A stretch of DNA of 64,000 nt from NCBI RefSeq assembly GCF_003352045.1, contig NZ_CP025815.1, positions 1,302,001 to 1,366,000 of the forward strand. The letters are read 5' to 3'. The number at the start of each line of letters is the position of its first letter. The first letter of the stretch is position 1. The translations under genes were made by a program, and so were the position numbers. This stretch comes from Sulfitobacter sp. JL08 (lineage in GTDB: Bacteria > Pseudomonadota > Alphaproteobacteria > Rhodobacterales > Rhodobacteraceae). The notes beneath the pieces are model-generated. The model did no database searches. It had not been told where the DNA came from and saw only the letters and a list, made by a program, of their open reading frames with translations. Positions 28,914 to 39,113 of this stretch are shown in pieces.

Positions 28914-29026
28914 TCCCTGACAGAGACTGCCGCCCGACCGCGCGCCATTTGACTTTGGCCCCAAATCGCTGTTGGGTCGAAGTTTGCAAAACAGGCGATC
29001 AACGGCCCTGAAACGGAGTTTTACGC

Positions 29027-30187
29027 GTGCACATCAAACCCTTTGGCGTTGAAATATGGATGAACGAATTCGAAAATCACTGTGCGTTCAACCTTGCCGA
29101 AACCTGTGTGGAATCTCTGACCATCGGGCAATTGCTGCAAATGTCGGGCAAGAACGATACACTGGCAAACGACCTGGCGCAGATGAAAATGACCTATGGC
29201 GCGATTGAAGGGTCGGACCGGCTGCGCAGCAATATCTGCACCCTTTATGACAATCAGGCCGTTGAAAACGTTGTGGTCACGCACGGGGCGATCGGGGCCA
29301 ATGCGCTGTTATATGAAACCCTGATCCAGCCCGGGGATCACATCATTTCAGTGCTGCCCACGTATCAGCAGCATTATTCCATCCCCGAAAGCTATGGTGC
29401 CGAGGTCGAGGTGCTGCAATTGGAACCAGACAACGCGTTTCTGCCTGATCTGGACCGGCTTGCCACGATGATCCAGCCCGATACGCGGCTGATTGCCGTC
29501 ACCAACCCGAACAATCCGACAGGGGCCCTGATGGACAGGGCGTTTCTGGAAAGACTGGCTAATGTCGCGCGGGCGGGTAATGTGTGGGTGCTAAGTGATG
29601 AGGTTTATCGCGGCACCAATCAAAGCGGTGACGGCTTTGCGCCGGCCATTGCGGATGTCTATGAAAAAGGCATCAGCGTTGGTGGCATGTCCAAGACATT
29701 TTCGTTGGCGGGTCTGCGCCTTGGCTGGATCGCCGCGCCGGTTGAAGTCATTCGGGCGGTCTCGATCCACCGCGATTATAACACCATCAGCGTGGGTATG
29801 ATCGACGATTTTTTCGCGGCCATGGCGCTGGAGGCGAAAGACAAGATCATTGCGCGCAGCCAGCAGATTACCCGCGACAATCTGGCCACGCTGGATGCAT
29901 GGATCGCGCAGGAACCTGCGCTGTCTTATGTCCGCCCCAAGGCAGGAACAACCGCGCTGGTCCGGTATGATTTTGACATGCCATCGCGCGATTTCTGTGT
30001 GCGGCTGCTGAAGGAAACCGGCGTGATGTTCACCCCCGGTTCGGTGATGGAAATGGAAGGCTGGGTACGCATCGGATATGCCAACAATCCGCAGGTGCTG
30101 CGCGACGGGCTGAAGGAAACCAGCAGGTTTCTTGCGATGCTGGAGCAGGAACGGAGCACGACCGCAAAACAGGGACAGCTGACATGA
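29027..30187 (+). CDS. Class I/II PLP-dependent aminotransferase
   Basis: A 386-residue fold-type I enzyme. NPNNPTGALMD holds the cofactor Asn, LSDEVYRG the Asp/Tyr pair, and SVGGMSKTFSLAGLRLGW the Schiff-base Lys. It starts at GTG 29027 with GGAG about ten bases before. Its stop overlaps the next gene. The substrate cannot be told from sequence; the nearest named relatives in my memory are capreomycidine-synthase-like aminotransferases, but that is not evidence for the reaction here. Confidence 0.75.
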   Translation: MHIKPFGVEIWMNEFENHCAFNLAETCVESLTIGQLLQMSGKNDTLANDLAQMKMTYGAIEGSDRLRSNICTLYDNQAVENVVVTHGAIGANALLYETLIQPGDHIISVLPTYQQHYSIPESYGAEVEVLQLEPDNAFLPDLDRLATMIQPDTRLIAVTNPNNPTGALMDRAFLERLANVARAGNVWVLSDEVYRGTNQSGDGFAPAIADVYEKGISVGGMSKTFSLAGLRLGWIAAPVEVIRAVSIHRDYNTISVGMIDDFFAAMALEAKDKIIARSQQITRDNLATLDAWIAQEPALSYVRPKAGTTALVRYDFDMPSRDFCVRLLKETGVMFTPGSVMEMEGWVRIGYANNPQVLRDGLKETSRFLAMLEQERSTTAKQGQLT

Positions 30188-31149
30188 CCGACCCAAGCGA
30201 ACGCGTCCTGCGCCTTGCCGCGCAATCGGTTCTGGCCCGCAGACGGATCGGCGATGCGCTGGTGCAAACGCCGTGTTTGCAGTCTCGCGCGGCTGTGCCG
30301 TCCGGGACGCAACTGTATTACAAAACCGAAAACTTTCAGCATACCGGCTCTTTCAAACTGCGCGGGGCGTTGTCCAAGCTGTCGGGCCTGCCCACCGATA
30401 TGCCGGTGATCACCGCGTCATCGGGAAATCACGGCATCGCCTGTTCCCATGCCGCGATGACAACGGGGCACAAACTGACAGTCGTTCTGCCTGAAAACGT
30501 CGCAAAGGCGAAACTGGCCAAAATCGAAAGCTATGGCACCAATACAATTCTGCATCCGGGGGATTCCGGTATGGCCGAAGTGCACGCGCAATCGCTGGCG
30601 GCAACGGGCGAGTATGTTTATGTTTCGCCCTACAATGATCTTGATGTGATGGCAGGGCAGGGCACGATCGGGCTGGAACTGCTGGAACAATTGCCACAGA
30701 TCGACAATGTGTTCATTTCCATGGGCGGGGGCGGTTTGATTTCCGGTATCGGATCTGTGCTGCGGGCGTTTTCGCCGGGCGCAAGGATCATTGGTGTCAG
30801 CGCGACACATTCGGCGGCGCTGGCGGCAAGTATGGTGGCCGGCCATATCGTTGAAACCGAACATCTTGACACATTGGCAGATGGTTGTGCTGGCGGCGTG
30901 GACGAAGATGCGCTGACCCTTCCGATTGCGACAGAAGTTGTGGACCGGGTGATCCATTGCAGCGAAACGCAAATCGCCGACGCATTGCGGCAACTGGCAT
31001 GGACCGACACGATGATTGTCGAAGGGGCCGCCGCGCTGGCGCTGGCAGGGTACCTGTCCGACGCGCAGGGTTACGCCGGTCAGTGCAATGTTATCCTGCT
31101 GTGCGGCGGCAACTTTGATGTTGCCAGATTGCAGGCTGTGATCGGTTGA
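30184..31149 (+). CDS. Threonine/serine dehydratase-like PLP enzyme (EutB-like)
   Basis: A 321-residue fold-type II enzyme. The Schiff-base Lys is in HTGSFKLRGAL, the substrate loop is ASSGNHGIACSH, and the phosphate loop is SMGGGGLISGIG. No C-terminal ACT domain is present, so it is catabolic rather than feedback-regulated biosynthetic. The start overlaps the aminotransferase stop by 4 bases. Together they probably process one amino acid. Similarity to EutB of hydroxyectoine breakdown is possible, but no eutA, C, D or E genes are near. Confidence 0.78.
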   Translation: MTDPSERVLRLAAQSVLARRRIGDALVQTPCLQSRAAVPSGTQLYYKTENFQHTGSFKLRGALSKLSGLPTDMPVITASSGNHGIACSHAAMTTGHKLTVVLPENVAKAKLAKIESYGTNTILHPGDSGMAEVHAQSLAATGEYVYVSPYNDLDVMAGQGTIGLELLEQLPQIDNVFISMGGGGLISGIGSVLRAFSPGARIIGVSATHSAALAASMVAGHIVETEHLDTLADGCAGGVDEDALTLPIATEVVDRVIHCSETQIADALRQLAWTDTMIVEGAAALALAGYLSDAQGYAGQCNVILLCGGNFDVARLQAVIG

Positions 31150-31286
31150 ACAGGGCCATTCCCTCGAATTATTGCCGGTAACGACCGGAAAATTGGCCCG
31201 ACTGCCGAAACAAAGGCAACGTTCTGCCGAATATTGACCACATTTCGGCATCATTTGATCAACTGTCATTTCTTCAGGTTGGTCCC

Positions 31287-33487
31287 ATGAGCATTGCAAT
31301 TCCGGCAAAACCCCGCTCCGCGTCGCTGCTGGCTGCGCCGGTTTTTACCGCGACGATTTTTCTGAGCGCGTCGCTTTTGTTCTTTGTGCAGCCGCTGTTT
31401 ACCAAGATTGTTTTGCCCCATATCGGCGGCACACCCGCCGTCTGGACAACGGCGATGCTGTTTTTCCAATCGTTCTGATTGCAGGTTATGCCTATGCGCA
31501 TTTCAGCACCAAATACCTGAGCGTCAAGGCACAGATGATCCTGCATCTGGCGCTTTGGGCCGCAGCGCTGGCCTTTCTGCCGCTGACAATTTCCCAAGGC
31601 TGGCGTTATGACGCCGCCAGTTCGACGGTTTTACAAACGCTTAGCCTGTTTGCGCTGGGTGTCGGTGTGCCATTTGCGGTGTTGTCCGCCAATGCGCCGC
31701 TGATCCAGTCATGGTATTCCAAAAGCGGCGGACCGTCGGCGGATGATCCCTATTTTCTTTACGGGGCCAGCAATTTCGGATCGCTGCTGGCTTTGCTGGC
31801 CTTTCCGCTGGTTGCCGAACCGCTGTTCGGGGCAAGTGCCATCGGCGCCGGATGGGCCGCCGGATTTGTCGCCCTGGGCGGGTTCTTGTTGCTCAGCGGA
31901 TTGTTCGCGTGGCGCAACGGCAGATCCGCGCATGTAACGCGTGTTGAACACATGGAAGCCGCCGAACCTGTCACCGCCGCGCAGGTCGGCACATGGTTGC
32001 TGCTGGCTTTCATCCCGTCATCCCTGATGCTGGCCGTCACAACAAAGATCAGCACCGATATCGGTTCGTTCCCGCTGATCTGGGCGATTCCGCTGGCGCT
32101 GTATCTGTTGACCTTTGTGATGACGTTCACGCGCAAGCCGTGGATCAACGATCATTTTGTGCAACTGCTCTTTACGGTCGGATTGCTGGCGCTGATCTTT
32201 CTGATCACGATCTCGACCAAATTCGCCCTGTCCTGGACCACGGCAGGGGCATTGGTGACCGGATTTTTTGCTGTCGCCCTGATGTCGCATCGCAAACTTT
32301 ACCTGACGCGACCGGATGGGCGGCAATTGACGGTGTTCTATGTCACGATGTCCATTGGCGGTGCCTTGGGCGGGCTGTTCAATTCCATTATTGCGCCGAT
32401 TGTCTTTGATGGCCTGCACGAGGGGCGTTTTGTTCTTGTTCTTGCCGGTTTGCTGTTCCTGCCTGCGCTGATCCTGCCGAAACCGCGCGATCTGGCGGTT
32501 GGGGCGCTTGCCGGGGCGGCCTGTTTGCTGATCTTTGCCTTTGGCCTGAAATCGGGCGATGCGACGACCGGAAACCTTGCGCCTAGCGTGATTGCGGTGG
32601 CGCTGCTCGCGGGGATCTGGGCGTTTCGCGAACGCGGATATGCGCTTTTTGCGATGCTGTGCGTGGTTCTAGGCGCATCGCCGTTCTTGTTCACCAAACC
32701 CGGCCTGCACGAAGACCGCAGTTTTTTCGGAACGCACCGCGTGTTCGAAGAAGACACGGTGCGCAAATATTCAAACGGCACAACCCTGCACGGCGCACAG
32801 CGCATTCAGGATGACGGGCGCAAGCCCCTGCCGCTGTCCTATTACCACCCCAACGGTCCGATGGGGCAGATCATGGCATCCGATCAGGGGCGGTCTGCGC
32901 ACAGTGTCGGCGTTGTCGGTCTGGGTGTCGGATCGCTGGCTTGCTATCGCCAGCCACATCAATCCTGGGCATTTTACGAGATCGACAAACTGGTCGATGA
33001 TATCGCGCGCACGCCCGAATATTTTTCGTTCCTGTCGCAATGCGCACCGGACGCGCCCACCCATCTGGGGGATGCACGCATTGTTCTGGAACAGCAGAGT
33101 GACGTAAAATACGACATTCTGGTGATCGACGTCTACAGTTCAGATGCCGTTCCTGTCCATCTCAGCACGGTCGAGGCGATGGCGCTTTACGTTAACCGGC
33201 TGAACCCCGGCGGGTTGTTGGTGTTTCATATCTCCAACCGGTATTACAGCATCGATAAACCCTTGGGGCGGGGCGCCGAGGCGCTGGGTCTTGCGGCAAG
33301 GATTCAGACCTATCAACTGGACGAAAACGCCGATGTCGGTGAAACCGGATCGACCGTGGTTGTGATGGCGCAGACCGACGCACCGCTCGCAGCCCTGGCT
33401 GACGACGACCGCTGGCAGGTCTTGCAGTCCGATGGCGGGCGCGTCTGGACAGATGATTTCACCAACCTGATGGCAATCCTGCGCTAG
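31287..33487 (+). pseudogene. Membrane protein fused to a spermidine-synthase-like domain, frameshifted
   Basis: The N-terminal part (31287 to about 31473) reads SASLLFFVQPLFTKIVLPHIGG and WTTAMLFFQS. One missing base near 31471-31474 then switches to VLIAGYAYAH and the rest of the protein to 33487. Restored, it would be about 733 residues: ten or so membrane segments, then a Rossmann methyltransferase-like domain (VGVVGLGVGSLACY, FYEIDKLVDDIART, VIDVYSSDAVPVHL). This matches fused MFS/spermidine-synthase-like proteins, whose reaction is not established. It may be a true mutation or a base-call loss; no good slippery heptamer was seen. Confidence 0.8.
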
Positions 33488-33488
33488 C

Positions 33489-35948
33489 CTAGCACTTAAT
33501 CTTTTTCATGTCAGGATCGTAGAGCGGCTTTAACGAAGCAGTTGCCGCAAACCGTTCCCCAGCAATGTCGATCTGCCATGCCCCTTTAGCGACAATGTCG
33601 CCACTCAAAGGCCGGTCAAGCGTGACAAAGCCGATACCAACGGCCCCGCCTAGCGTGTGTCCGTAGCCGCCGATCTGGATGTATCCTACCTGTTCATCGC
33701 CCAGATAGATCAGTTCGTTCCCATATAGCAGCGGGTCCGGGTCATTGATCAGAAACTGCACCATGCGGGTTTTGGGAATCCCGCGCGCCTTGATCGCAGC
33801 CAGCGCGTCGCGCCCGATGAACCCGCCGGGCTTGTCCAGTTTCACAGCAAAGCCAAGGCCCGCCTCGATCGGGTTGTCGGTGTTGTCCACATCCAGCCCA
33901 AAATCGCGGTATGCCTTTTCCAGCCGCAAGGAATTCAGAGTTTGCATGCCGGCATTGCGCACGCCCAGATCGCGCCCCGCCTGCATCAGCAGATCATAGG
34001 TTTGCACCGCCTGCGTTGCAGGCACGTGCAATTCCCAACCCAACTCGCCGATGAACGTGACGCGGTAAGCCAGCACATCGGCATACCCGACGTCGATGTT
34101 GCGCGCTGTCATAAAGGGAAACCCGCTGTCGGACAGATCAGCGCCCGATACCCGTTGCATCAGGTCGCGCGCCTTGGGGCCATGCACGTTGATCTGTGTG
34201 CGCCCTGCAGTCACATCCGTGACGGTCACGCATTCTTCTGCGCCGATATGGCGGCGCATGCGCATTTCGGTGTGCCCATGTGAATTTTCACCCACCACCA
34301 CCATGAATTTGTCAGAGGCAAGCCGTGTGACCGTCAGGTCCGCCTCAAACCCGCCGCGCTCGTTGGTCCATGCAGTATAGACGACGCGGCCCGGTTCAAC
34401 ATCAACCTCGTTACAGGACAGGCGGGACAGCAGCGCGCAGGCATCGCGCCCCTGCACCAGAAAACAGGACATTGTGGTCATGTCCATAATCACCACATCT
34501 TCGCGCGCCGCGCGGTGTTCTTCGGCGTGCCAGTCAAACCAGTTCTGGCGGTGCCAGCTTAACCGTTCGATTCTGGCCTGTTCGGGAGACGGCGCGAACC
34601 AGTCTGGCTGTTCCCACCCGTTGCCTTCAGTGAAATACGCACCTGCCGCTTTCAGCCGGTCATAGAGGACCGATTGTTTTACATTGCGCGCGGTTTTGGG
34701 GCTTTCGTTGTGATAATGCTGGCCAAACAGCTTGCCCAGCAATTCGGGCGTGCGGTCGCGGCGAAAAGCGGGGGTGGCCTCGCATCTGGTAAAGCGGTTG
34801 ACGTTGATGCCGGTCACATCAATCGGGGGCAACTCGTCCACGATCCAGTTGGCCAGCACCATTCCGGTACCTGCGCCATTCAGAATGCCCAGCGAATTCA
34901 TGCCACATGCTACCCAGCAATTGCGCAACTCGGGTGTCGGCCCGACCAGCGGCGCCAGATCGGGTGTAAAGCTTTCGGGGCCACAAAACAGTTTCTTTAC
35001 GCCGTAGTTCATCGCCGCCGGGACGCGGCTATAGGCTTTTTCAAGATCGGGGCCGACGCGGTCCCAGTCGGGTTCGATCTCTCCGAACTGGAAATCATCG
35101 GGAATTCCGTCCAGCTTCCACGCAGCGGCACCGGGTTCGAACAGACCCAGCATCAGGCCGCCAACCTCTTCACGGTAATAGGTGTAGTTTGACGGGTCTT
35201 CCAATACCGGCAGATCGCGGGGCAGATCGGGTATGGTTTCGGTGATCAGATAATAGTGTTCGGCCGCCTGAAGCGGCAGGTTGATGCCAGCGCTGGCGCC
35301 CAGCTGGCGCGACCACATCCCGCCGCATATCACGACATTTTCAGCCGTAATCACATGCCCGTACTGTGTGTGCACGCCCGTTGCCGTGCCGTTTTTGGCC
35401 AGAATTTCGCTGACACGCACGCCTTCGAACACACGCGCGCCACCCATCCGCGCACCTTTGGACAGCGACATGGTGATATCCACCGGATTGGCACGCCCGT
35501 CTTCGGGGATGTAAAACGCGCCTTTCACGTCGCTTAAGTCCCCGATGGGGAACATATCCTGCGCCTCTTTGGGGGAAATTTCGTGACAGTTGATGCCAAA
35601 GCGGCGCATGAAGGGTGCGATGCGGCGCATTTCGTGCACGCGTTCGTCATTGTTGGCAATTTGCAGGTATCCGACATCGCGAAATCCTGTCGGAACTCCG
35701 GTTTCCTGTTCCAGATTGGCGTAAAGATCGCGCCCGTGCGTGTACATTTCACATTCGGCTTCGGATTTGAGCAATCCGGCCACGATCAGACCGGCAGCAT
35801 GCCATGTGGTGCCGGAAGTCAGTTGCCCCTGTTCCAGAACAACAACATCCGTGTGCCCCAGCTTTGTCAGGTGATAGGCCGTATTCATACCGATAGAACC
35901 GCCGCCGATGATCACGGTATGGGCATGGGATGGCATTGTGTCGGGCAT
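33489..35948 (-). CDS. Dimethylglycine/sarcosine dehydrogenase family flavoprotein
   Basis: An 819-residue two-domain enzyme. Residues 1-400 are a DAO-type FAD domain (VIIGGGSIGMNTAYHL) with SGTTWHAAGL, where the His is the usual covalent FAD attachment site. Residues about 430-810 are a GcvT-like folate-binding aminomethyl domain (GELGWELHVP, ETRIEAGLGF-like NPIEAGLGFAVKL). The family oxidatively demethylates dimethylglycine or sarcosine, passing formaldehyde to tetrahydrofolate. The TetR-type operator 65 bases upstream links it to the neighbouring amine genes. It converges with no gap on the membrane/spermidine-synthase gene. Confidence 0.88.
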   Translation of the reverse strand: MPDTMPSHAHTVIIGGGSIGMNTAYHLTKLGHTDVVVLEQGQLTSGTTWHAAGLIVAGLLKSEAECEMYTHGRDLYANLEQETGVPTGFRDVGYLQIANNDERVHEMRRIAPFMRRFGINCHEISPKEAQDMFPIGDLSDVKGAFYIPEDGRANPVDITMSLSKGARMGGARVFEGVRVSEILAKNGTATGVHTQYGHVITAENVVICGGMWSRQLGASAGINLPLQAAEHYYLITETIPDLPRDLPVLEDPSNYTYYREEVGGLMLGLFEPGAAAWKLDGIPDDFQFGEIEPDWDRVGPDLEKAYSRVPAAMNYGVKKLFCGPESFTPDLAPLVGPTPELRNCWVACGMNSLGILNGAGTGMVLANWIVDELPPIDVTGINVNRFTRCEATPAFRRDRTPELLGKLFGQHYHNESPKTARNVKQSVLYDRLKAAGAYFTEGNGWEQPDWFAPSPEQARIERLSWHRQNWFDWHAEEHRAAREDVVIMDMTTMSCFLVQGRDACALLSRLSCNEVDVEPGRVVYTAWTNERGGFEADLTVTRLASDKFMVVVGENSHGHTEMRMRRHIGAEECVTVTDVTAGRTQINVHGPKARDLMQRVSGADLSDSGFPFMTARNIDVGYADVLAYRVTFIGELGWELHVPATQAVQTYDLLMQAGRDLGVRNAGMQTLNSLRLEKAYRDFGLDVDNTDNPIEAGLGFAVKLDKPGGFIGRDALAAIKARGIPKTRMVQFLINDPDPLLYGNELIYLGDEQVGYIQIGGYGHTLGGAVGIGFVTLDRPLSGDIVAKGAWQIDIAGERFAATASLKPLYDPDMKKIKC

Positions 35949-36012
35949 GGTGGTCTCTTTCGCATTTCAGGGGCTGCACCTTGCGATATCAGCGCCGGAT
36001 GGATAAATCAAT

Positions 36013-36033
36013 TGATTGAATGTCCATTCAGTG
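36013..36033. promoter_or_regulatory. TetR-type operator, copy 1
   Basis: A palindrome TGAATG-TC-CATTCA lies 69 bases upstream of the DMGDH-like gene. The 21-bp block matches the site at 38971-38991 at 19 positions. The TetR regulator at 43210-43869 is the likely binder; the shape is like BetI-type sites. Confidence 0.65.
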
Positions 36034-36131
36034 GGTGAGGTTGAAAAAGAGGCAGGCGTGATCCGGAATGCCTTGCGTTGTAGCGGTAACGCACGCAGTT
36101 TGGCATGATCGAACGTGCGACGAGATCAGGT

Positions 36132-36785
36132 ATGACGAAACAAAATCAGCAGGGCAAAATCGCCAAAAGCCGGCAGAGCACACTTGTGGTCGATGGCGAT
36201 CTGCCCCCCGAAAGGCTGGTTCTGGAAACGCCGCGGCTTGTGCTGCGGCCATTCACGCCGGATGATGAGGATATTGCATTCGAAGTGCTGAGCAGCCCCG
36301 ATGTGATGCGCTACGTTTCAGATGCCATGACGGCGCATGAGGTGTCTGAACACATGCCAGATGCCACCCGGCGCGGGGCAGGTGGGCGCATTGGCATCTG
36401 GTGTGCGCAGATCAGGGAAACGGGTGAAAAAATCGGCGATGGCGTGCTGACGCCGATCCCGATCGAAGGTGAAGATACTGATTGGTCACAGGTCGTGCCC
36501 GACGCCTAACCCGATGACCGGATCGAAGTGGGCTATCTGTTGAAACCATCGGCTTGGTGGAAAGGGTACGCGACCGAGATTTGCAAAAGGTTGTTGCAAT
36601 TTGCCTTTGAGCAGACGGCCCTGGACGAGGTGGTGGCCTGCACTGATCCGGAAAATTTCCGATCGCAACATGTGCTGAAGAAATCGGGCATGCGTGATTG
36701 TGGAACGGGCCGTGCTTATGGCGAATCCGTTGCATGGTTCGAACTGACGCGGGCAGAGTGGATGGCGCAACACCCGGCATCGTGA
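36132..36785 (+). pseudogene. GNAT acetyltransferase (RimJ/RimL type) with an in-frame TAA
   Basis: The first half (RLVLETPRLVLRPFTPDDED) and second half (VGYLLKPSAWWKGYATEICK, FRSQHVLKKSGMRDCG) are in the same frame and together make a normal RimJ/RimL-type protein of about 217 residues. A TAA at 36507-36509 separates them where family members usually have Tyr-Pro (PDA-stop-PDDRIEVGY). The acetyl-CoA site lies after the stop, so a truncated product would be inactive. The target is unknown. It could be real decay or a base-call error. Confidence 0.78.
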
Positions 36786-36791
36786 TCGTGG

Positions 36792-38088
36792 TTAGCGCAG
36801 GGTTTTCGCAATCTTTTTGGCCGCAGCTTTTCCGCTGTTGTAAGCGCCGTTGACAAGCGCCGATCTGGCGCCCCCCATCGCTTCTCCGGCAAAGAATACG
36901 CGGCCTGCCAGGGGCTCTGCCAGGATGTCGCGTGCACCATCCGCACCGGGGCGCACCGCACCATAGGCTCCAAGCGTCAGGGGGTTTTCTGCCCAGTCCG
37001 TTGCAAAGCCCTTGATGAAATGTTTGCGCATCGCTGCCCACGATCCGCACCAGTTGGGTCAGCGCGTAATCCACGACGGCATCCGGCCCTTCACGCGAAA
37101 GCGCCCATCCGAAACGGCCGCCGATATTGCCGAACAGGTAATCATGCCCGCAGGGCCAGGCGATGAAGTAACAGGCTTCGCCGGCGCTATCTTCGGGAAT
37201 GCGGTATGTGACCCAGTTGTTTTCATCCAATCCCAGACGGGCGCCATCAAACAGCATCGGGACTTTCACCAGCAACCCCATCGGGATGTCGGCGGCAGCC
37301 TGTCTTTTCCGATCGGGCAGGTCGGGAACAAAGCGGATCTTGTTGGCGTTCAATACGCCGGTCGAAACCGTGACAAGACAGGCCTTGGCGGCAAGTGTTC
37401 CGCGTGATGTTTCAACCCTGACGCCTTGACCGGACCAATCGACAGTCGTGACGGTGGTTCCCAGTTTGATGGGCAACCCCCTGGCCTGTGTCGCGACGAC
37501 AGCGCCCAGACCTTCTGCCACAAAGGCACTGGGCTGATCATCGGCCGAGTCCCATAACTCCATCGTGGAAACCTGATCAAAATCAACGCCGTAATCCATC
37601 GCCCCCATCCATGACTGCACAGTCGCGCAATAGGGCATGCCCTTGATCACGGTCGAGGCCGGAACATCCTTGCCCTTTTTTCCGGCTTTGGTGGGTGCAC
37701 GTTCGGTTTCCCGTACTGCACGAAGATACGCGGCCCATTCGGTTTCGCTGGCCCTGTTGCCGTCCAGATCAAACAGATCAATTCCGGCATTGGTATGATC
37801 GATCAGGGTGAACCCTTTCTTTCGGGCCACTTTGGCAAATCGGTTTTTGTCTGATCCTGAAACCCAGGAACATCCGTGATCTACCGGAACCCCGAAGCTG
37901 ACACTTTCGGTATGGGCGCGCCCGCCGACGCGATCTGCGGCTTCGACGATCACACGGGATATACCTGCCTTTCGCAACGTGCGGCCGGCTGCCATTCCGG
38001 CGGCACCGGCCCCAATGATCACAACATCGGGATTCGTGGGTATTTCGTCTACACTGGCACCTGTGGCGTGGTCACGTACGGGGATCAT
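36792..38088 (-). pseudogene. Flavin-containing monoamine oxidase, frameshifted
   Basis: The N-terminal dinucleotide motif VVIIGAGAAGMAAGRTL, ADRVGGRAHTE and VDHGCSWVSG identify an amine oxidase. The first frame runs to about 37030; then GYG-like LTLGAYGAVRPG and GRVFFAGEAMGGARSALVNG continue in a second frame to 36792. One extra base (or two missing) near 37020-37030 explains it. The last part is essential for FAD binding. The ATG at 38088 overlaps the cupin stop (ATGA) and has AAGGACA upstream. Possible substrates are polyamines or other primary amines. Confidence 0.85.
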
Positions 38089-38846
38089 GGCGCTGTCCTT
38101 TGGGGGCGGATCGCGGGGTTCAGCGCCGCATAGTATTTGCGCAGGTAGCGGGGCACATGCCAGCTGCACAGGGTTCCTGCGGGCACAAAGAACACGTCGC
38201 CGGACTTGAAATGGTGTTCGGTCCCGTCAGCTTCGCGCAGCGTGACCTCTCCCTCCAGAACGTGGGCGAATTCATGGTATCCGAACGGTTCCAGTTCCGT
38301 TGACAGGGTCTGTGTATCCCATAAGCCGACTTCGAAATTCCCGTGCAGGTTTTCAAAAAACACCCTTTCCCGCTGGGGCGTGCTGGTGTTTTCCAGCAGG
38401 TCCGCATCTGACAGTTGCGTATCCGGATCAAGAACAATCACGCCGCCTGCGGCGCTTTCGATCTGCGGGGTGTCGGCACGCAGATCCATGTAGTTGATAT
38501 AGAATTTCTTAAGGTATCCATCCTGTTTCCAACTGGTCTGGATACCGTTGCGAAAGATCACGTTTTGTCCCTTGCGGGCGGGAACGCCATGCCCGTTTTC
38601 GTCGAGCATCTGAAACTGGCCATCCAGCACAAGAATGAATTCATCACCGGGTTAGGGGCCAAAAGCCTCTTGCATGGTGGTCGTGTTCCAGACGCCGGCG
38701 CTCATCCCCAGTTCGGGATCTTCGAAATAGACATGCACATTCTGTTCAGACGGCATGGTGTGAAAATCGTCCGCACTCAGCTCCATGCGGGTCAGCCCGC
38801 CAGGGCCGTTGGGTTCGAAGCAGATTATTCCGGTGGGCTGTGTCAT
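38085..38846 (-). pseudogene. Double-cupin protein with an in-frame TAA
   Basis: The frame from ATG 38846 reads LSADDFHTMPSEQNVHVYFE and stops at TAA (38652-38654). The same frame then continues PGDEFILVLDGQFQML and a second cupin barrel (EFAHVLEGEVTL, FKSGDVFFVPAGTLCSWHV) to 38085. Restored length is 253 residues. The stop sits where Tyr is expected before PGDE. It is translationally coupled to the amine oxidase. A role as a small-molecule-binding or processing partner in amine breakdown is inferred from position only. Confidence 0.75.
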
Positions 38847-38970
38847 CTGGTTTCGATCCTTTTGGCGCGGCGCAGTCTGATGTTTTCAAATGTGCCTGTT
38901 CTTTGAGCGCGCAGCGGAAACATCAAAGCACGGCGTCTAAATTTCTTGACTCAATCGGGTGATTACTCAA

Positions 38971-38991
38971 TGATTGAATGATCATTCAGTG
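38971..38991. promoter_or_regulatory. TetR-type operator, copy 2
   Basis: TGAATG-AT-CATTCA, a perfect palindrome inside a 21-bp block almost identical to that at 36013-36033. It lies between the divergent cupin/amine-oxidase genes and the ABC transporter operon, so it can control both. Confidence 0.7.
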
Positions 38992-39113
38992 AAGTATGTG
39001 CTAAATGATTTTTGCCGGCTGCGCAATGGCGATATGCGCAAACTGGGACTGAAAAAATTCAGAAGGGCCCCCGCCCAAAGGGAAAGCCCGCACCAAAGGG
39101 AGACCGAACTGTC

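Noticed and set aside
30184-31149. Hydroxyectoine utilisation EutB as a firm call
   Set aside because: None of the other ectoine-degradation genes is nearby, and threonine/serine dehydratases share the same motifs.
31440-31490. Programmed frameshift in the membrane/spermidine-synthase gene
   Set aside because: The local TTTTTC is not a proper slippery heptamer, and family similarity is best restored by one missing base after CAATC, so mutation or sequencing error is more likely.
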